From the NCBI GenBank assembly GCA_900088475.1, contig FLMG01004320.1, positions 1,378 to 27,986 on the forward strand: a stretch of 26,609 bases of DNA. Reading direction: 5' to 3'. The notes beneath the pieces are model-generated. The model searched no databases and was not told where the DNA came from. It worked only from the letters and a program-made list of their open reading frames with translations. Position numbers and translations under genes: made by a program. Source of the stretch: Hyphochytrium catenoides (Eukaryota > Sar > Hyphochytriomycetes > Hyphochytriales > Hyphochytriaceae). How positions within the stretch are numbered: the stretch's first letter is position 1; every line of letters starts with the position of its first letter. Shown one piece after another: positions 8,883 through 20,106 of this stretch.

Positions 8883-10132
8883 TCAGGCTATAGGGTCGGA
8901 GGTGGAGATGAGCCGCAGCACACCTGCCAGAGCGTCTGAGAGATGTGGAAAATCTGTCTGGAGCCCATTGATCACTTCTCTCGCATTTTTCAGGTTCTCA
9001 GACACCGTGGCTAGATCTTTGTCAACCTTGGCGCTATCTTTCATGGGAGGGGTCTTCCCGGCTGCGATAGCCTCGAGCTTCTTGGAAAAGTTATAGTGCC
9101 GCGCGACCTTTGAGGTATCATATTAGAAGGTAAGAGGATTACTGTCGCGCAGGGGCCACAAGGAGATACCGCACTAAAGGAGAAGACCACGAGAGAAGAC
9201 CACGAGAGAAGAAGGGCCTAGAAGACCGTTGAGAGAGAGGTAGGAAAGAGATAGACACCTAGAGCATTGAAGATGCTGAGGAGCGCCATCTTACCAAGTC
9301 GATGTTCCTCTGCTTCTCATAGATGCTATTGTTGATGGACTTCTGTAGCACATTCGAGTGATTGTCCAGCTGGGCATATTCCCGTGCCATTCTTTCCTGA
9401 TCTTTAGCCATCTGGGACATACCCAGAGCAAGAAAGATAGAGAGACAGAAAGACAGGCACGGAGGGAGAAAGGTAACAGAGTGGAGAGGGAAAGAGGGTC
9501 AATGTGGCTACGTTCACCCTCTGGCGCTGAGAAGTCATCTTTTTCTCCTTCTCTTTCTTCCGCATAATTCTGATGATCCCCCTCCGTCCTAACAACTCCC
9601 ATTTCCCGTCCTCCAGAGACAGTGGTCCTAAGGGCCCTGGGCTTTGCCTTCCCCTACTCTGTAATCAGATCCTTCTCTTCCCGTGGCCTCCTATCTTCCC
9701 TTATAGTCTCTTCTCCCTAGCCTTGCCACTCACAGCGTCGATTCCTTTGATTTTCTCCTTTATCATGTCATCGTGCTGATGTGCCTCTCTGCTCAGTTGC
9801 TTGAGCTCTCCTCTCAAGCTCTGGACCTTCTTCAAAATGGCTGCCTGCGTCGCCTCACTTCCTTTCTGACCCTTGTACTTGTTAGAGATAGCGGACCGCT
9901 GGCGTGAGGTGAAAAGAAGATGATGTTAGCGAAAGCGCAGGAGGTCGTCTGAGTTGACGAGTCAAAGAGGAGAGAAAGGATGATGTCTTTGTAAGAGGTG
10001 GAAGGTAGTGTCAGTGCACTTGGGAAGTGCCCTGCTCGGTAAGGAAAAGTAAATCGAAAATGTGTGTGTTTGTATGTGAGTGAGAGAGAGAGAGAGAGAG
10101 AGAAAGAAAGAGAGAGAGACAGAGAGAGAGAC

Positions 10133-10176
<44 letters not shown>

Positions 10177-13100
10177 GTTGAAAACATTCGGGCTGAAAAG
10201 AAGAGCGGGGTCAAGGAAAGAGAGAAGAAGAAAGGACAGAGATGGAGAGAGCTAGATGAAGAGAGACAGGAAGAGAGAGACGATAGAGCTATTGAGAAGA
10301 CAGCAAAGCGAGGGACTCATAATGAACCTTATAGATAGCCTGCTCCATTTCCTGCGCCAGTCTCTCTTGCTCTTGCTCGAGAGCTTGCAGTCTGATAGAC
10401 ATTCTATGAATCTCCTTCTCCATCTGACGCACTTCTGCTTGGCCCACTTCTGGATCTAGCGCCGTCTAGTGAGACAAAACCGTTGGAAGATATGAAGGTA
10501 ATGGTGTGAGGAATGTGTGAGGAAGGGTAGAGAGCGACGGAAAGACTGTGAGAGCGAGAGATGAAGGGTGCTTGTGAGAGAGAGAGAGACGAGTGAGAGA
10601 AGGGGGGAGAGAGGGAGAGAAAGAAAGAGAAAGAGCCAGCGCAACCACTAAGAGAAAAGGGAGAGGGCAAGAAGCTTGTGACTATGACACAAAGCCGAGG
10701 ATGTACTGTCTCTCTATTCCGTCGCCTTACCTGAGTCTCTTTCTCCAATAAAATCTTCTTCTCCCAGAGCATGATCTGTCTTTCTGTCTCCAGAATCTCA
10801 TCAATCAGGTTCTTCTTCTGCATCTTCACCGCTTCCACTTGCTGCTCCAGCGCTGCACTCTCTCCCTCCAACTCTTTCAGTTCATTGACAAACTCAAGCT
10901 CGAGCCCGAAGTTAGTGTTAGAGAGATTCTCCTTCAAGCTCGTGTTCTTGGCGATGAGCTCATTGAGCTTGACCATGTCCGTGTGCAGGCCTCCCAAGCT
11001 GTTACGCAGTTCACGGATCTCTGGAATGGTCGTACAAACGAAAGAGTGAGATAGAGGGAGATAGAGAAGGGGGGCCGGGGAGAGAGACGGAGAGAGAGAG
11101 AGATGGAGCGAGAGGGAAAGAGAAGACGAGGACGAGCAAGAAGTTTGGCATAAGATTGGTGATGGGAGAGAGCGACGTAAGAAGAGAATTCAGGCTGAGG
11201 GGAGAACAGCGTGACAGGAGGAGGGAGGGGCGAGAAAATTGAACAATGGAGGCAGCACCAGGCGAACAAGAGGGCTGACACAAGGAAGAAATAGAGAGAG
11301 GGGAAGAGACACAATGCGAAACTCTCTCTTAAGCCCGACGCCAGAAAGATGTTCTCACCGCTCTGGGCATGACTGATGGACTGCAGTAGGCGAAGCTTCT
11401 TCTGTTGCATCACATTCAACTTGCTGTTTAGCTGGTGGTTCGTCTCCGTCACCTTCTCACTCTCTGCTGACAGATTCACCTGGACGCCGCGGGAACGAAG
11501 TAACGAGAGAAATAGTAAGTGAGATGAGCGCGAGGGCTGGGAATTGAGGAGAGCGAAAGGAAAGCAGAGAGGCACACAGAGAGCTAAGAGATAGATTGAG
11601 AGAAAAGAGCGGGACAGGGACAGAGAAGAGACAGAGAGAAACAAGGAGAGAGAGAGAAAGTGAGTGTATGACAGAGAGGAAGAGTGAGAGAGAGAGAAGT
11701 GCGTGTGAGAGAGAGAGAGAGAGAGAAGGTGAGGAGAGAGAGACAACAACAGACAAAGAGAGAGAAGAGCTGATGTACCAGGTTGGTCTGTGTGTTAAGC
11801 CACTCGCGCTGTAGGTTCTGATTGTCCTCTTGAGTTGTCTGGATTTCCTTCTGCAACGCTTTGATCTGTGCCTCGAAGGGACCAGTCTCCGGTCCTTCCG
11901 CCATATTTGCCACCAGCTGCTCGTACTTTCGGTTCAACCGTGCCACGCGGTTCATCTGATTGGATGGAAAGGATGTCGGTCAAAGAGAGAGAGCGCAGAA
12001 GAGAGAGAGACAGAGCAGAAGAGAGAGAGACAGAGCAGAAGAGAAAGAGAATGGGAGAGAGGGAGTTAGGAGGAGAGAGAGAAAGAGACACAAAGAGCGA
12101 GCGAGAGGGATAGAGCTGAGCGAGAGACAGAGGGAGAGGGAGAGAAGTGAAGAGAAACATAGCGGAACGAGGGGGCCAGAAGAGCAAGAAAAGGCGCCGA
12201 GAGAGACACTGAGAAAGAGAGAGGGAGAGAACGGGTCCAATCCTTTCAAGGTACCTTCTTTTCAATCTCATCATTTCTCTGGCGGACCTCCAGCTCCGCT
12301 TTCTCTATCCTGCTCTCTCTCTCCTTCAGTTCCGCAACTGACTTATCCAGGACCTCCTTCAGCTGCACAGAGTGAGCCTCCGTGTTCAGAGCATCCACTC
12401 TCAGTCGCGCCAGCTCGTTCTGAAGAGACGCGCGCTCTATCTCTTTCTCGTGCACTTTCTGCTGGACCTGCACTGACGCCTTGAAGAGGTTGCGAGACGC
12501 CTTGTCCGCTAGAAAGGGCAAGCGCATCGCGAAAAATTGAAAATGAGAGTGATAGGGAAGCAACGATAAAAGAAAATGGGGATGGACATACAGAAAACGA
12601 GCAAGTGAAAGACACGGAGAGAGAGAGAGAGACAGAGAGAGAGAGAGAGGGAGAGGGAGAGAGACAGAGAGAAAACAGGGAGAGGAAGAATGGGTTAATT
12701 TCGAAAACTAGCGCTCTCTCCCAGTCCCTTCCAGATTCAGATGTCTTTCAACTCGTTCCTCTTTCTGCCAAAGCTTTGCGGCCATGGCGCACCTCTATTT
12801 CTGTCCTTCCTCTCTGTCTGTCTGTTCTTCTCCCTCCCTCTCTCTCTGTCTGTCTGTGTCTCTCTACCTTCGTTTTTGTTCTCTCTCTTCTCAGTTCATC
12901 TCCCTTACTAACGGAAGGTCCCTTACCTGTCATTCTTTCATTCTTGATTGCCAGAATGTCCTCCTCCACCCTCTGTCTCTCTCTGTGGACGACTTCAATG
13001 TTCTTCTCCACTGCCCCAACTTCGTGCTTCAGCGTCTGTGTATGTGTCACAATCTTCTGCGCCTCTTCCTCTGTCTGAGAGAGAGACTTCTGCAGCATCT

Positions 13101-14860
13101 CATACCTCTCAGCCAATCGCTCTCTCTCCCCTCTGATCTTCCCTAGTTGGTCGTCCACATACTTTATCTCCGCTTCTATCTTCTCCTTGGTGGCGACCAG
13201 CTTTTCATTCTCTTCTTGCTCTTTCTCTATTGACTTCTTGTAACCTTCCACTTCCGTCACCGACACGAGGATCTCTTCTTGCTGCTTCCTGATGGCTGCC
13301 TGGGTGGCCTGTAGCGCCTCATCGCGCTTCTGCATACCTAGAGCGACACAGAAAGAAAGATACAGTGAGGACAAGACAGAGAGAGAGAGAGAATGAGAAC
13401 GAGAGAGAGAGAGAAAGCGACAGAGACAGAAAAGTGATAGCATGAGGTTATCCTCTCGTATTTCTAGAAGCTTTGGACGAAGAAGAAAGGAGAAGTGAAT
13501 CGTTATCTCTCTGTCTCTTCGTCTCACCAATAAGCGAGCTCTTCCACTGCTGGAGAAGCTGCTTTTTCTCAAAGGCGATTGCTTCCATTTCTTTTGCTGC
13601 ATTGGTTAAGGTTTCCTGAGCGGCTGCTGTTTCCTACGGATGCAAGACAGACTTCAGAGAGAAAAATGACACAGAGAACGACAGAGAGAGAGAGAGACCA
13701 TTGACGGAGCGAGAAGCCTGGAGACTCTGTAGAGCCAGTGTGGAGCCAAGGCAGAAGAAGGAAGATAGGCTAAGGAAGTAAGAAGTATGAGATGGGCTTA
13801 GCCAAGGAAAGGAAGGGAAAGTCAGAGATATGATATCAACCTCCCCCTCGTCTCAGCCCTCAATCAAGCGCCTTCCCCTTTCCTCACCTTCTTCTGAGCG
13901 TTAATTTGTCCCTCATAAAGTGCAAGCTGCTCTTGCAAGCCCTTAAGCTGCTCTGTCAGGGTAAAGATATAGAGATCCTGCATAGATAGAGTGAGGGAGA
14001 GAGAAGGAAAGAGTATCAGGAAAACAGTGGACTGCCCGAGCGAGAGACAGACACATTGGTAAAAAGAGGGAAAGAGGGAAAGCGAGAGAGAGAGAGAAGA
14101 AGGAAGAGGGACAGAGAGGAAAAGCGGAAGAGAGAGAAAGAAAGAGAGAGGGAGAGAGATAGTACTGGAAGACAATGCTGATACCTGCTTCTCCTTGGTC
14201 TTCTCCAGCCCTTGGACATTCTCCTCTGCCTTGTACGCTGCTCTTCTAGCGGCCTCCAGGTCTGAGGCAATCTGCTCGTTAAACTGCTCCACCTGACGCA
14301 GCGCCACGTTCAGAGAGTCCAACTCTGACTTCGTCTTGTACAGACGCTTCCGCCCTTCCTCCACTGTCCCTTGCTTGTCTAAAGCCGAAAGAGCATCCAG
14401 GATAGCGAGAGAGACGGGAAGAGTTAGAACCAAGAGGCAAGAGCAGTGGCATGGTATATTCAGAGAAAGAGCAAGGGCAAGAGATGCAATAGAAGGAAGA
14501 GTGAGGTGACAGAGTTAGGAGAAGGGAGATGCAGAAAGAGCAGAAAGGGTAGGAGCTTTGGATAGGTCATCAGAGTATTAGGAAAAGAGGCGCACCGTCG
14601 AATGTGGTTCTCAGAGATTTGGCTGTATCTTCAGCCTGCTCTCTGAGGTCTGCGAGTGTGTTGAAGGCGAGATGACTCTCCTCTAAAGTCCCCTGGAGCT
14701 TCGCCAGCTGCTGTTGCAAACCATAGAGCTCCACGCCTACGTCCTCTCGCTTGTTACGCAGCCTGGCTCAGAAAAGAAGGGAAGGCAAGTTTTGGGGAGG
14801 AAGAAGAGATGGTGCAGACAATGTGAGGAAGGGACAGAGAGACACACAAGCAAGAAGAGA

Positions 14861-14891
<31 letters not shown>

Positions 14892-15327
14892 CAAAAGAGA
14901 GAGAGAGAAAAGAGAGAGAGAGGCTGTCAGATAAAAGGGATCGGCAAGAGGGAGTGTGTCGGTGAAGGATGAAGCAACAAAATTAGAGATGGGCTGAGGG
15001 CCCTTCGGACTCTCTATTCCTTCATTCTTCTCTCACCTTTTCAGCTCTTCTTCTCTGTCCTTCAGCTCCTCGACAAGCGCCTGACGCTCGGCTGTCAACT
15101 GGCTTCTGAGCGCCGATTGCACGCGATCCAGCAGTGGATTTCCGTTCATGTCTCTCACGAGCTGCTCGGGGTCGATCTCTTCGTCTTCCTCCTCCTCCTC
15201 CCGCCGAGGAGTAGGGGTCGGCGCTGTGCGGGGTGGTGGCGTGGCGACATTGCTGCGAATGAGAGTCAAAGAAAGAGAGCCAGAGGAAAAAATGAGCTTA
15301 CGAGTGGGAGACGCGCGCCCATGACAT
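8883..15327 (-). CDS. CCDC40: CCDC40 (FAP172), axonemal 96-nm ruler coiled-coil protein
   Basis: Fifteen exons, 5' to 3' on the minus strand: 15327-15302, 15252-15037, 14762-14596, 14378-14185, 13977-13888, 13633-13528, 13337-12927, 12508-12255, 11955-11779, 11479-11359, 11020-10731, 10465-10328, 9898-9734, 9411-9295, 9107-8883. All have GT/AG borders and compatible phases, giving 898 codons plus TGA. A short Pro/Arg then Glu/Asp-rich N-terminus (to about residue 33) precedes almost continuous coiled coil. Family motifs I recognise: FEKKQLLQQWKSSLIG (exon 6), ETERQIMLWEKKI (exon 11) and LDPEVGQAEVRQMEKEIHRM (start of exon 12). With CCDC39 this protein forms the molecular ruler that sets the 96-nm repeat of ciliary doublets and docks inner dynein arms and the nexin-dynein complex, so the organism should build motile cilia. 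Human CCDC40 is longer (about 1140 residues), mostly at the N-terminus. The 26-base first exon and its ATG are the least certain part. The exon 12 donor (GTTCAT) is weak. Confidence 0.93.
10078..10173 (+). repeat. Long (GA)n tract in a CCDC40 intron
   Basis: The longest near-perfect dinucleotide run in the window, with AAAG and CAGA interruptions, preceded by a TG-rich stretch at about 10061-10077. It lies in the intron 9899-10327, the longest of the gene. On the transcribed sense strand it reads (CT)n. Confidence 0.95.
11583..11766 (+). repeat. GA-rich simple sequence in a CCDC40 intron
   Basis: This irregular GAGAGA tract fills most of intron 11480-11778. The frames open across it on both strands are Ser/Leu or Arg/Glu low-complexity translations of the repeat, not genes. 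Confidence 0.9.
12605..12677 (+). repeat. (GA)n tract in a CCDC40 intron
   Basis: GAGAGA with GACAGA interruptions in intron 12509-12926. The same intron also carries a CT tract on the + strand at about 12805-12865, so both strand orientations of the dinucleotide occur in it. Confidence 0.9.
14056..14160 (+). repeat. GA-rich tract in a CCDC40 intron
   Basis: Purine-rich tract in intron 13978-14184 on the + strand, that is CT-rich on the gene's sense strand. Confidence 0.85.
14858..14922 (+). repeat. (GA)n tract in a CCDC40 intron
   Basis: Long AGAGAG run in intron 14763-15036. The Arg/Glu-repeat open frames that cover it on the + strand are artefacts of this repeat. Confidence 0.9.
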
Positions 15328-18064
15328 GGAAGCCCCATGGTAAAAGCGCAAGCGAGAGAAGAGACAGGAACGGGTTGACCCATTCAATCAAGAGGGATAG
15401 AGAGATTCAAGCTAATGCTAAGAGAGCGGATTAGGACAGCGGTGCTTGGAATACGCTACAACCTGTCGCTTCCTTCTTGCTCCTCAGTGGTACCGCGTGC
15501 TGGGTTTGGACTGTCCATCCTTCTGTCTTCTAGCCAGTCGACTGGCTGCTCTCCTAGGGCTCCTTGATCTTCAATCTAATGTTTCTGTACGTTTCGATGG
15601 ATCTATCTGTGCAGATGCGGTTTTGCACTTCTCCCTTCTGCTGCTTGCGACCAAAACAATTTGGAGCGCTGCTCGGCTTCTGACCTTTCTTCCTTTCACT
15701 GCCGCTGTGGAGCTCCTTTCTCCTTGTTCTCAGCTCATTCTTTCTGCCTCCATTGGCATTCCCCACTCCATCCGTGACTTTCGTTGCTTGACCCTATACT
15801 TGCCTGACCCACATCCCAGCACCGTTCGCCGCCCTTCTTACTTTGTCCTTCACGGCTCATCTCTCGTTCGTCCCCTTCGCGTCCTCTCTCTCTTCTCGCG
15901 CTTCCTCTCTTTTCTCTCTCTTCCTCTCGTCCCTCACTTTCTGTGTCTCTTTCTCTCTCTCTCTCTCTCATCATCCCCTTTCTCTCTTCCTCTCTCTCTC
16001 TTCGGCCTACTCTGACTGAAGCTCATGAGCCTCACAGCTGCACTTCCGAAGGTTGATGACCTGCCCTGTGTCCACTTCGCACTGAAACCGCTCCAAAAGT
16101 TACGGCGAAAGGTATCCGAGTAAGAAACATTCAAAAGGTTTCACGCGTGTCATAGGAAAAACACCTACCTTGCCCCTCCATGAAAGAATCGCAACTATTT
16201 TGATGAAGCTTTCACAGTGACCGCTAACGACCATAAACATTTGGAAGCTGAGCGCGACCACTTTTCTTCGTTATGATGATGAGTTCTGCAGACCTGAAGC
16301 TCATCGAGCTTCCTGACACCCAGGACATGCTGAGGCGGGCGCTGTGCTCAACGCGATCACGCTGTAGAAGCAAGGCCGCCGAGTGCCGGGCGCTGGGTCC
16401 AGCAGAGGATGATGAGCTGTGAAGGAGCTTGTCAAGGGCGAAGCCACCAGCAGCAGGACGGGCTTTCTCAACAGTGAATGGCTGGGGACACGAGATTGTA
16501 TGTCGTGTGTGTTCATGGCGTGAAGGCGATACGAAGGGCAAAGTCAGAGAGGTCCCTGCGCTGACCCGACTTCGCGGTGGCTTTGATTGCAAAGTTCTAG
16601 ACTCTCTAGCCAATCTCAGAAGACCGTTGAGATGGTTTTTAGCTTACAGATTGGACCTTGGTGAGCATCGCGAAATGAGGGCTCACTATATGGAGTTGTT
16701 AGTGAATGAAAGAGCTCAGAGGTTCCATGTTCAAATCTTTAGGGCCCTATCGGTCAAGCGTCCGCTGCCATCTTATTTCAAGCTAGGAAACATTCAATGC
16801 TTTTGAACTGATGAGAAGAAAGGAAGAAAGAAGTAGAGCTGTAGCACTCACGGGTTCTTATCGCCTACCTTCACACATGGGTGAAGGTAGCTATCCTTAT
16901 CTCTCTCGCTATTCATTTTGCTGTTGAGTTAATGGGAGACGGTGTTGCTGGTAGTGCGAAGATCTGGCCGGGACTACCTGCCAATCGTTAATCTGCTGGG
17001 TGGTGCGGATCTTACTTAGGCCTTTGTAGCTTCTACTATTGAAGTCAGAAAGTGAAGCTACTGTCGAAGGAGTGCTGGTGCTTCTTCTTAGAACCGTCAT
17101 CATAATCGACCGCTATGGTGGATGGAGGCGCACCTTCATTAACACCTTGGGAAGTACCAACAGCTCTTTCTAGCGGTGGCATGATAGAGGCATCAACGCT
17201 GGACCCGCTTTATGTTTTACGTTATGAAGCCTCCAACCAGAAGCAATTATGACAGCTCATCAGTCTCGTCCATAAGTAAAGAAGCTAAGCTCCCTATCGT
17301 CTAGCAAAGCAAGAACAGATGAAGACAGATCTCTTTTTGACTCCCGCTGGTGGATAATATCTACCACTCGCATGGCCCCGCTTGTTGCTAACATTCTATC
17401 ACCACTGAGAGGAGAGGAAAGTGCAACCCATTGAAAAAAGAGCTCAGTAGTAGTTGGAGTCTTTACGTACAGACGTAGTGCATAAGCAAGGGTTGACCAA
17501 TCGGAACCGTCAGAGGTATTGAGCTGGATGAGAGCTAGCCGAACCATCACAAGCGATAATCCGAGATTGTCTCTTACAGCGAAGGCCCTCCCAAGGAGAC
17601 GTCATCGTATATCTTCGTACCACGCTAATGAGCATTGTATGCCATGACCGTAGGCTTCAGGTGCCTCCGCCCTGGCCTCTGCTTCACACCGACACCATGG
17701 AATCAATCTTGTCGATCATCATCTGGCCGGCGCAAGGCAGAACTCAGTACAGCCGCGGGAAGCGAGAACTTAATATAGCCGTGTGGCCTCCAAAAGCGCC
17801 CAGCAAATAGGCCTTCAATTGCGCACATTGTAAGGGAGAAGGGGTGAGATTGATGGAACTGCTGGTGCCCTGGTCCCGCTAATTCGGACTCCGATGGCAT
17901 GGGCGCTTTGCACGAGGACCGCTTGACGTGCTAAAGGAAGAAGAAAGATCTCCCTCCACAACTCCCAAAGGCGCCTTCTATCCCGGGCTCTATCTTCCGT
18001 CTATTCAACCAACAAACAAAGCTATCCATTGCTTCTTTCCTTTCCATCAGTCCTCCTTCTCCAT
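15328..18064. other. Unresolved 2.7-kb stretch between CCDC40 and TMEM42
   Basis: No gene could be assembled. 15446-16015 (+) is an open Leu/Ser-rich frame dominated by CT simple sequence near 15880-16005 and is probably CCDC40 promoter/leader read antisense. A short + frame, 16273-16422, starts with three ATGs and reads SADLKLIELPDTQDMLRRAL before a stop. On the minus strand, 17574-17260 is open for about 105 codons with balanced composition (VRLALIQLN, DWSTLAYALRLYVKT, VLALLDDREL), and 17103-16982 resembles an exon with a GTAGTC donor. I could not join these in phase. They may be exons of a missed gene or a decaying one. Confidence 0.35.
16865..16890. repeat. Perfect 10-bp inverted repeat (hairpin)
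   Basis: CTACCTTCAC at 16865-16874 pairs perfectly with GTGAAGGTAG at 16881-16890 around a 6-base loop (ACATGG). There is no U run after it and no gene end I can place nearby. It could be a cis-regulatory palindrome or chance. Confidence 0.7.
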
Positions 18065-19363
18065 CTAGTCCTCAACTTCCGTGCGTGACCTTTCTTCCTC
18101 CTGCACTTGCTCTGGGTTGGCTGAGCTGATGAGGTTCACTCCTAACAAAATCACACAGGCACCGAGCCACCACTGCAGGGAAAGGTTCTCCTGGAAGAGA
18201 ACACAAGCAAAAAGACCCTACATAACAATGAAGAGCGAAAGATCTATCAATGAGGAAGGGCAGAGACAAGACTGATGGCTCAATGAGCCCTAAAAATTGG
18301 CAGAGCACGTGGACGAGGATATAGAGAGGTTGTCTAGGCCGAAGAGAGAGAATGTATCTGTACTACTTCTAAAAAAAAAGCTCCAAGGTAGCAGAATATC
18401 CTAGACAGCAGAGATAATCAAGCCACCTTACCCTCCTTACCGCTTACCGTCATGAGGAAGTTAGCAGAGCTATTGATAACAGTGGCAGGAAGAGTTCCCA
18501 TTTCTTGAAGGGATTGTACGAAGAAGGAGAGCATCAGCCCGTTGCTCAACAGCATGAGGCCGTACAATGACGCGCGGACGGCAATAGAGAGGGAGGAACA
18601 AGGAAAGAGAGAAGACGGAGGACTGTGCACAGCACAGAAGTCAACTAGATATGACGAGAGACTGGAGTCCGTCTCGGACGTAAGCTTCATCGCCCAGGTC
18701 AACACGAGAAAGGCCCCGATATGGGACAGCAAGCGAGGCGAGGAGAAGAGAGGGCGGGAGCAGACGAGTAACCAGAGAGAGAGTGGATGACGGCGGTAAT
18801 TGAACCTGGCATTAGTATTTGCTCCTGTTAGAATAGGTAGAGAGAAAGAGGTAGAGGAGGAGAGAGAGAGACGGAGAGAAGGAGAGAGAGAGGGAGGTAG
18901 GAGAGAGAAAGTTGCAGCTTAAAGAGGATCCGATAAAGAACTGAGGCAGCAGAAGCGTTTGAAAGCGAGATAGCGTGGTAGCGATGGCTCCGGAACGCTT
19001 ATATTGAGCACTAGTCAAGGCCGCCAGAATAGCAGCTTACCTTGCCAAAGACAGAGGATAATGCCGCCAAGGAACCACTAAGGATGGGCTTAACATAGCG
19101 TGGAGACAGTCTGCGAGAGCGGCAGAAGTTTGTAAGCAATCAAGAGTACATGTAAGACAATAAATGTATGACAGCGACGCCAGGAGCTATCATACAAACA
19201 CAAGGAGCTGAGCTTGAACGTGAAGAACGCCTGACCTTCTCTGCTTTGCGAAGGCCTGGGAGGAGTCGGAAGCTAAAACGAAGCCATCTGATGGTGGTTT
19301 TTCCTCTCCCCTTCCCGCCAGCCCTGACTCTGTCGTTCTACGTCGTCTTGCCACGCCAAACAT
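18065..19363 (-). CDS. TMEM42: TMEM42-like membrane protein (DMT/EamA superfamily)
   Basis: Four exons on the minus strand: 19363-19236, 19110-19041, 18684-18448, 18217-18065. All have GT/AG borders and matching phases, giving 195 codons and TAG. After a basic, Ser-rich N-terminus the protein has hydrophobic segments typical of the family: ILSGSLAALSSVFGKL, then YGLMLLSNGLMLSFFVQSL, TLPATVINSSANFLMT, and GLFACVLFQENLSLQWWLGACVILLGVNLI near the end. The pattern SN.LM..FFV.SL, then TVINS..NF, then a half-loop E.LS.QWWLGA, is what I know from TMEM42 proteins. These are about 160-residue relatives of half an EamA drug/metabolite transporter, probably acting as dimers. Substrate and membrane are unknown. 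The tail (QVQEEERSR) is charged and cytosolic-looking. The start is the first ATG upstream of the basic region. The gene is divergent from SHPRH. Confidence 0.85.
18840..18905 (+). repeat. GA-rich tract in a TMEM42 intron
   Basis: GAGAGA simple sequence within intron 18685-19040. Because the gene is on the minus strand, the transcript carries it as CT, as in the CCDC40 introns. Confidence 0.85.
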
Positions 19364-20106
19364 ATCTGAAATCTTTACACTCTGGTATGGGAAGGATCGT
19401 CTGCCCACGGTTGGACCACGACCAATCTCTTCAAACGGCTACAACGCTCTGTCCATTCCTCACTGTCCTCATATTATTGCTCTTCAGCTCTGTCTCCTTC
19501 GTCTCTCCAACCTCGGTGTCTGCAAGTTTGGCGGTGGAAGCAGAGGCCCAGGCAGAGGCCAAAGCGGCGTCGCTGGGACGATATTCAGAAATCTTCAACA
19601 ACAGATGCCAGCTTAATAGCCGCTAACGGGTTGCAAGAGAGGACGGTAACGTCATTCCGTGATGGGATGCTGTTATTACCTTAGGACTTTGTCTTTGTGG
19701 AAGCTGCGGGAGAAGGAAGAAGAACGACGATGAAGAGCTGCCAGATCTGCTGATGAGAAGCTCAGAGCTGAGGGATGCGACTGAGGAGGAGGAAGGACGA
19801 GGGAGCTGCTATCCAGAAGAGAAGAGGAGTGACGAGAAGCAGAGAGATTGTGCCACAGGTACAAGAGCCCACTGCTTAGGGATCGGCGGCAGAGAGAAAG
19901 AGACAGGGGCGCGGAAGGAGAGAGAGAGAGAGGGTTATGGGGAGAGAGGGAGGAAGGAGCAAGACAAGAGAGAGGAAGGGACAAAGCAGTGCTTCTTCTT
20001 GTCTGGCATCTGGCCAGTGATTCTCCATGTTCGGTCCCCTCAGCGCCGTGCGGTAGCCGTCATGCCATCGCACCTGATCGCTCTCTCATACATATAGTCC
20101 CCGACC
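19364..20106. other. Divergent intergenic region TMEM42 / SHPRH
   Basis: These 743 bases separate two divergent start codons and should hold both promoters. A + frame open from ATG 19387 to the stop at 19626 encodes a hydrophobic segment (LTVLILLLFSSVSFVSP) and an Ala/Glu-rich stretch. It could be a small secreted or leader peptide, but it has no support beyond being open. A GA-rich tract lies at about 19915-19985 on the + strand. No TATA box stands out. Confidence 0.5.

Noticed and set aside
8614-9096. 160-codon + frame
   Set aside because: It covers the antisense of the last CCDC40 exon (8883-9107), whose frame, stop and splice acceptor fit the rest of that gene.
10011-12615. Many Ser/Leu- or Arg/Glu-repeat frames on both strands
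   Set aside because: They translate the (GA)n/(CT)n intronic repeats of CCDC40.
12605-13146. + strand Leu/Ser/Cys-rich frames, membrane-protein-like
   Set aside because: They are the complement of CCDC40 exon 7 coiled coil plus CT repeats; the hydrophobic look is an artefact of antisense reading.
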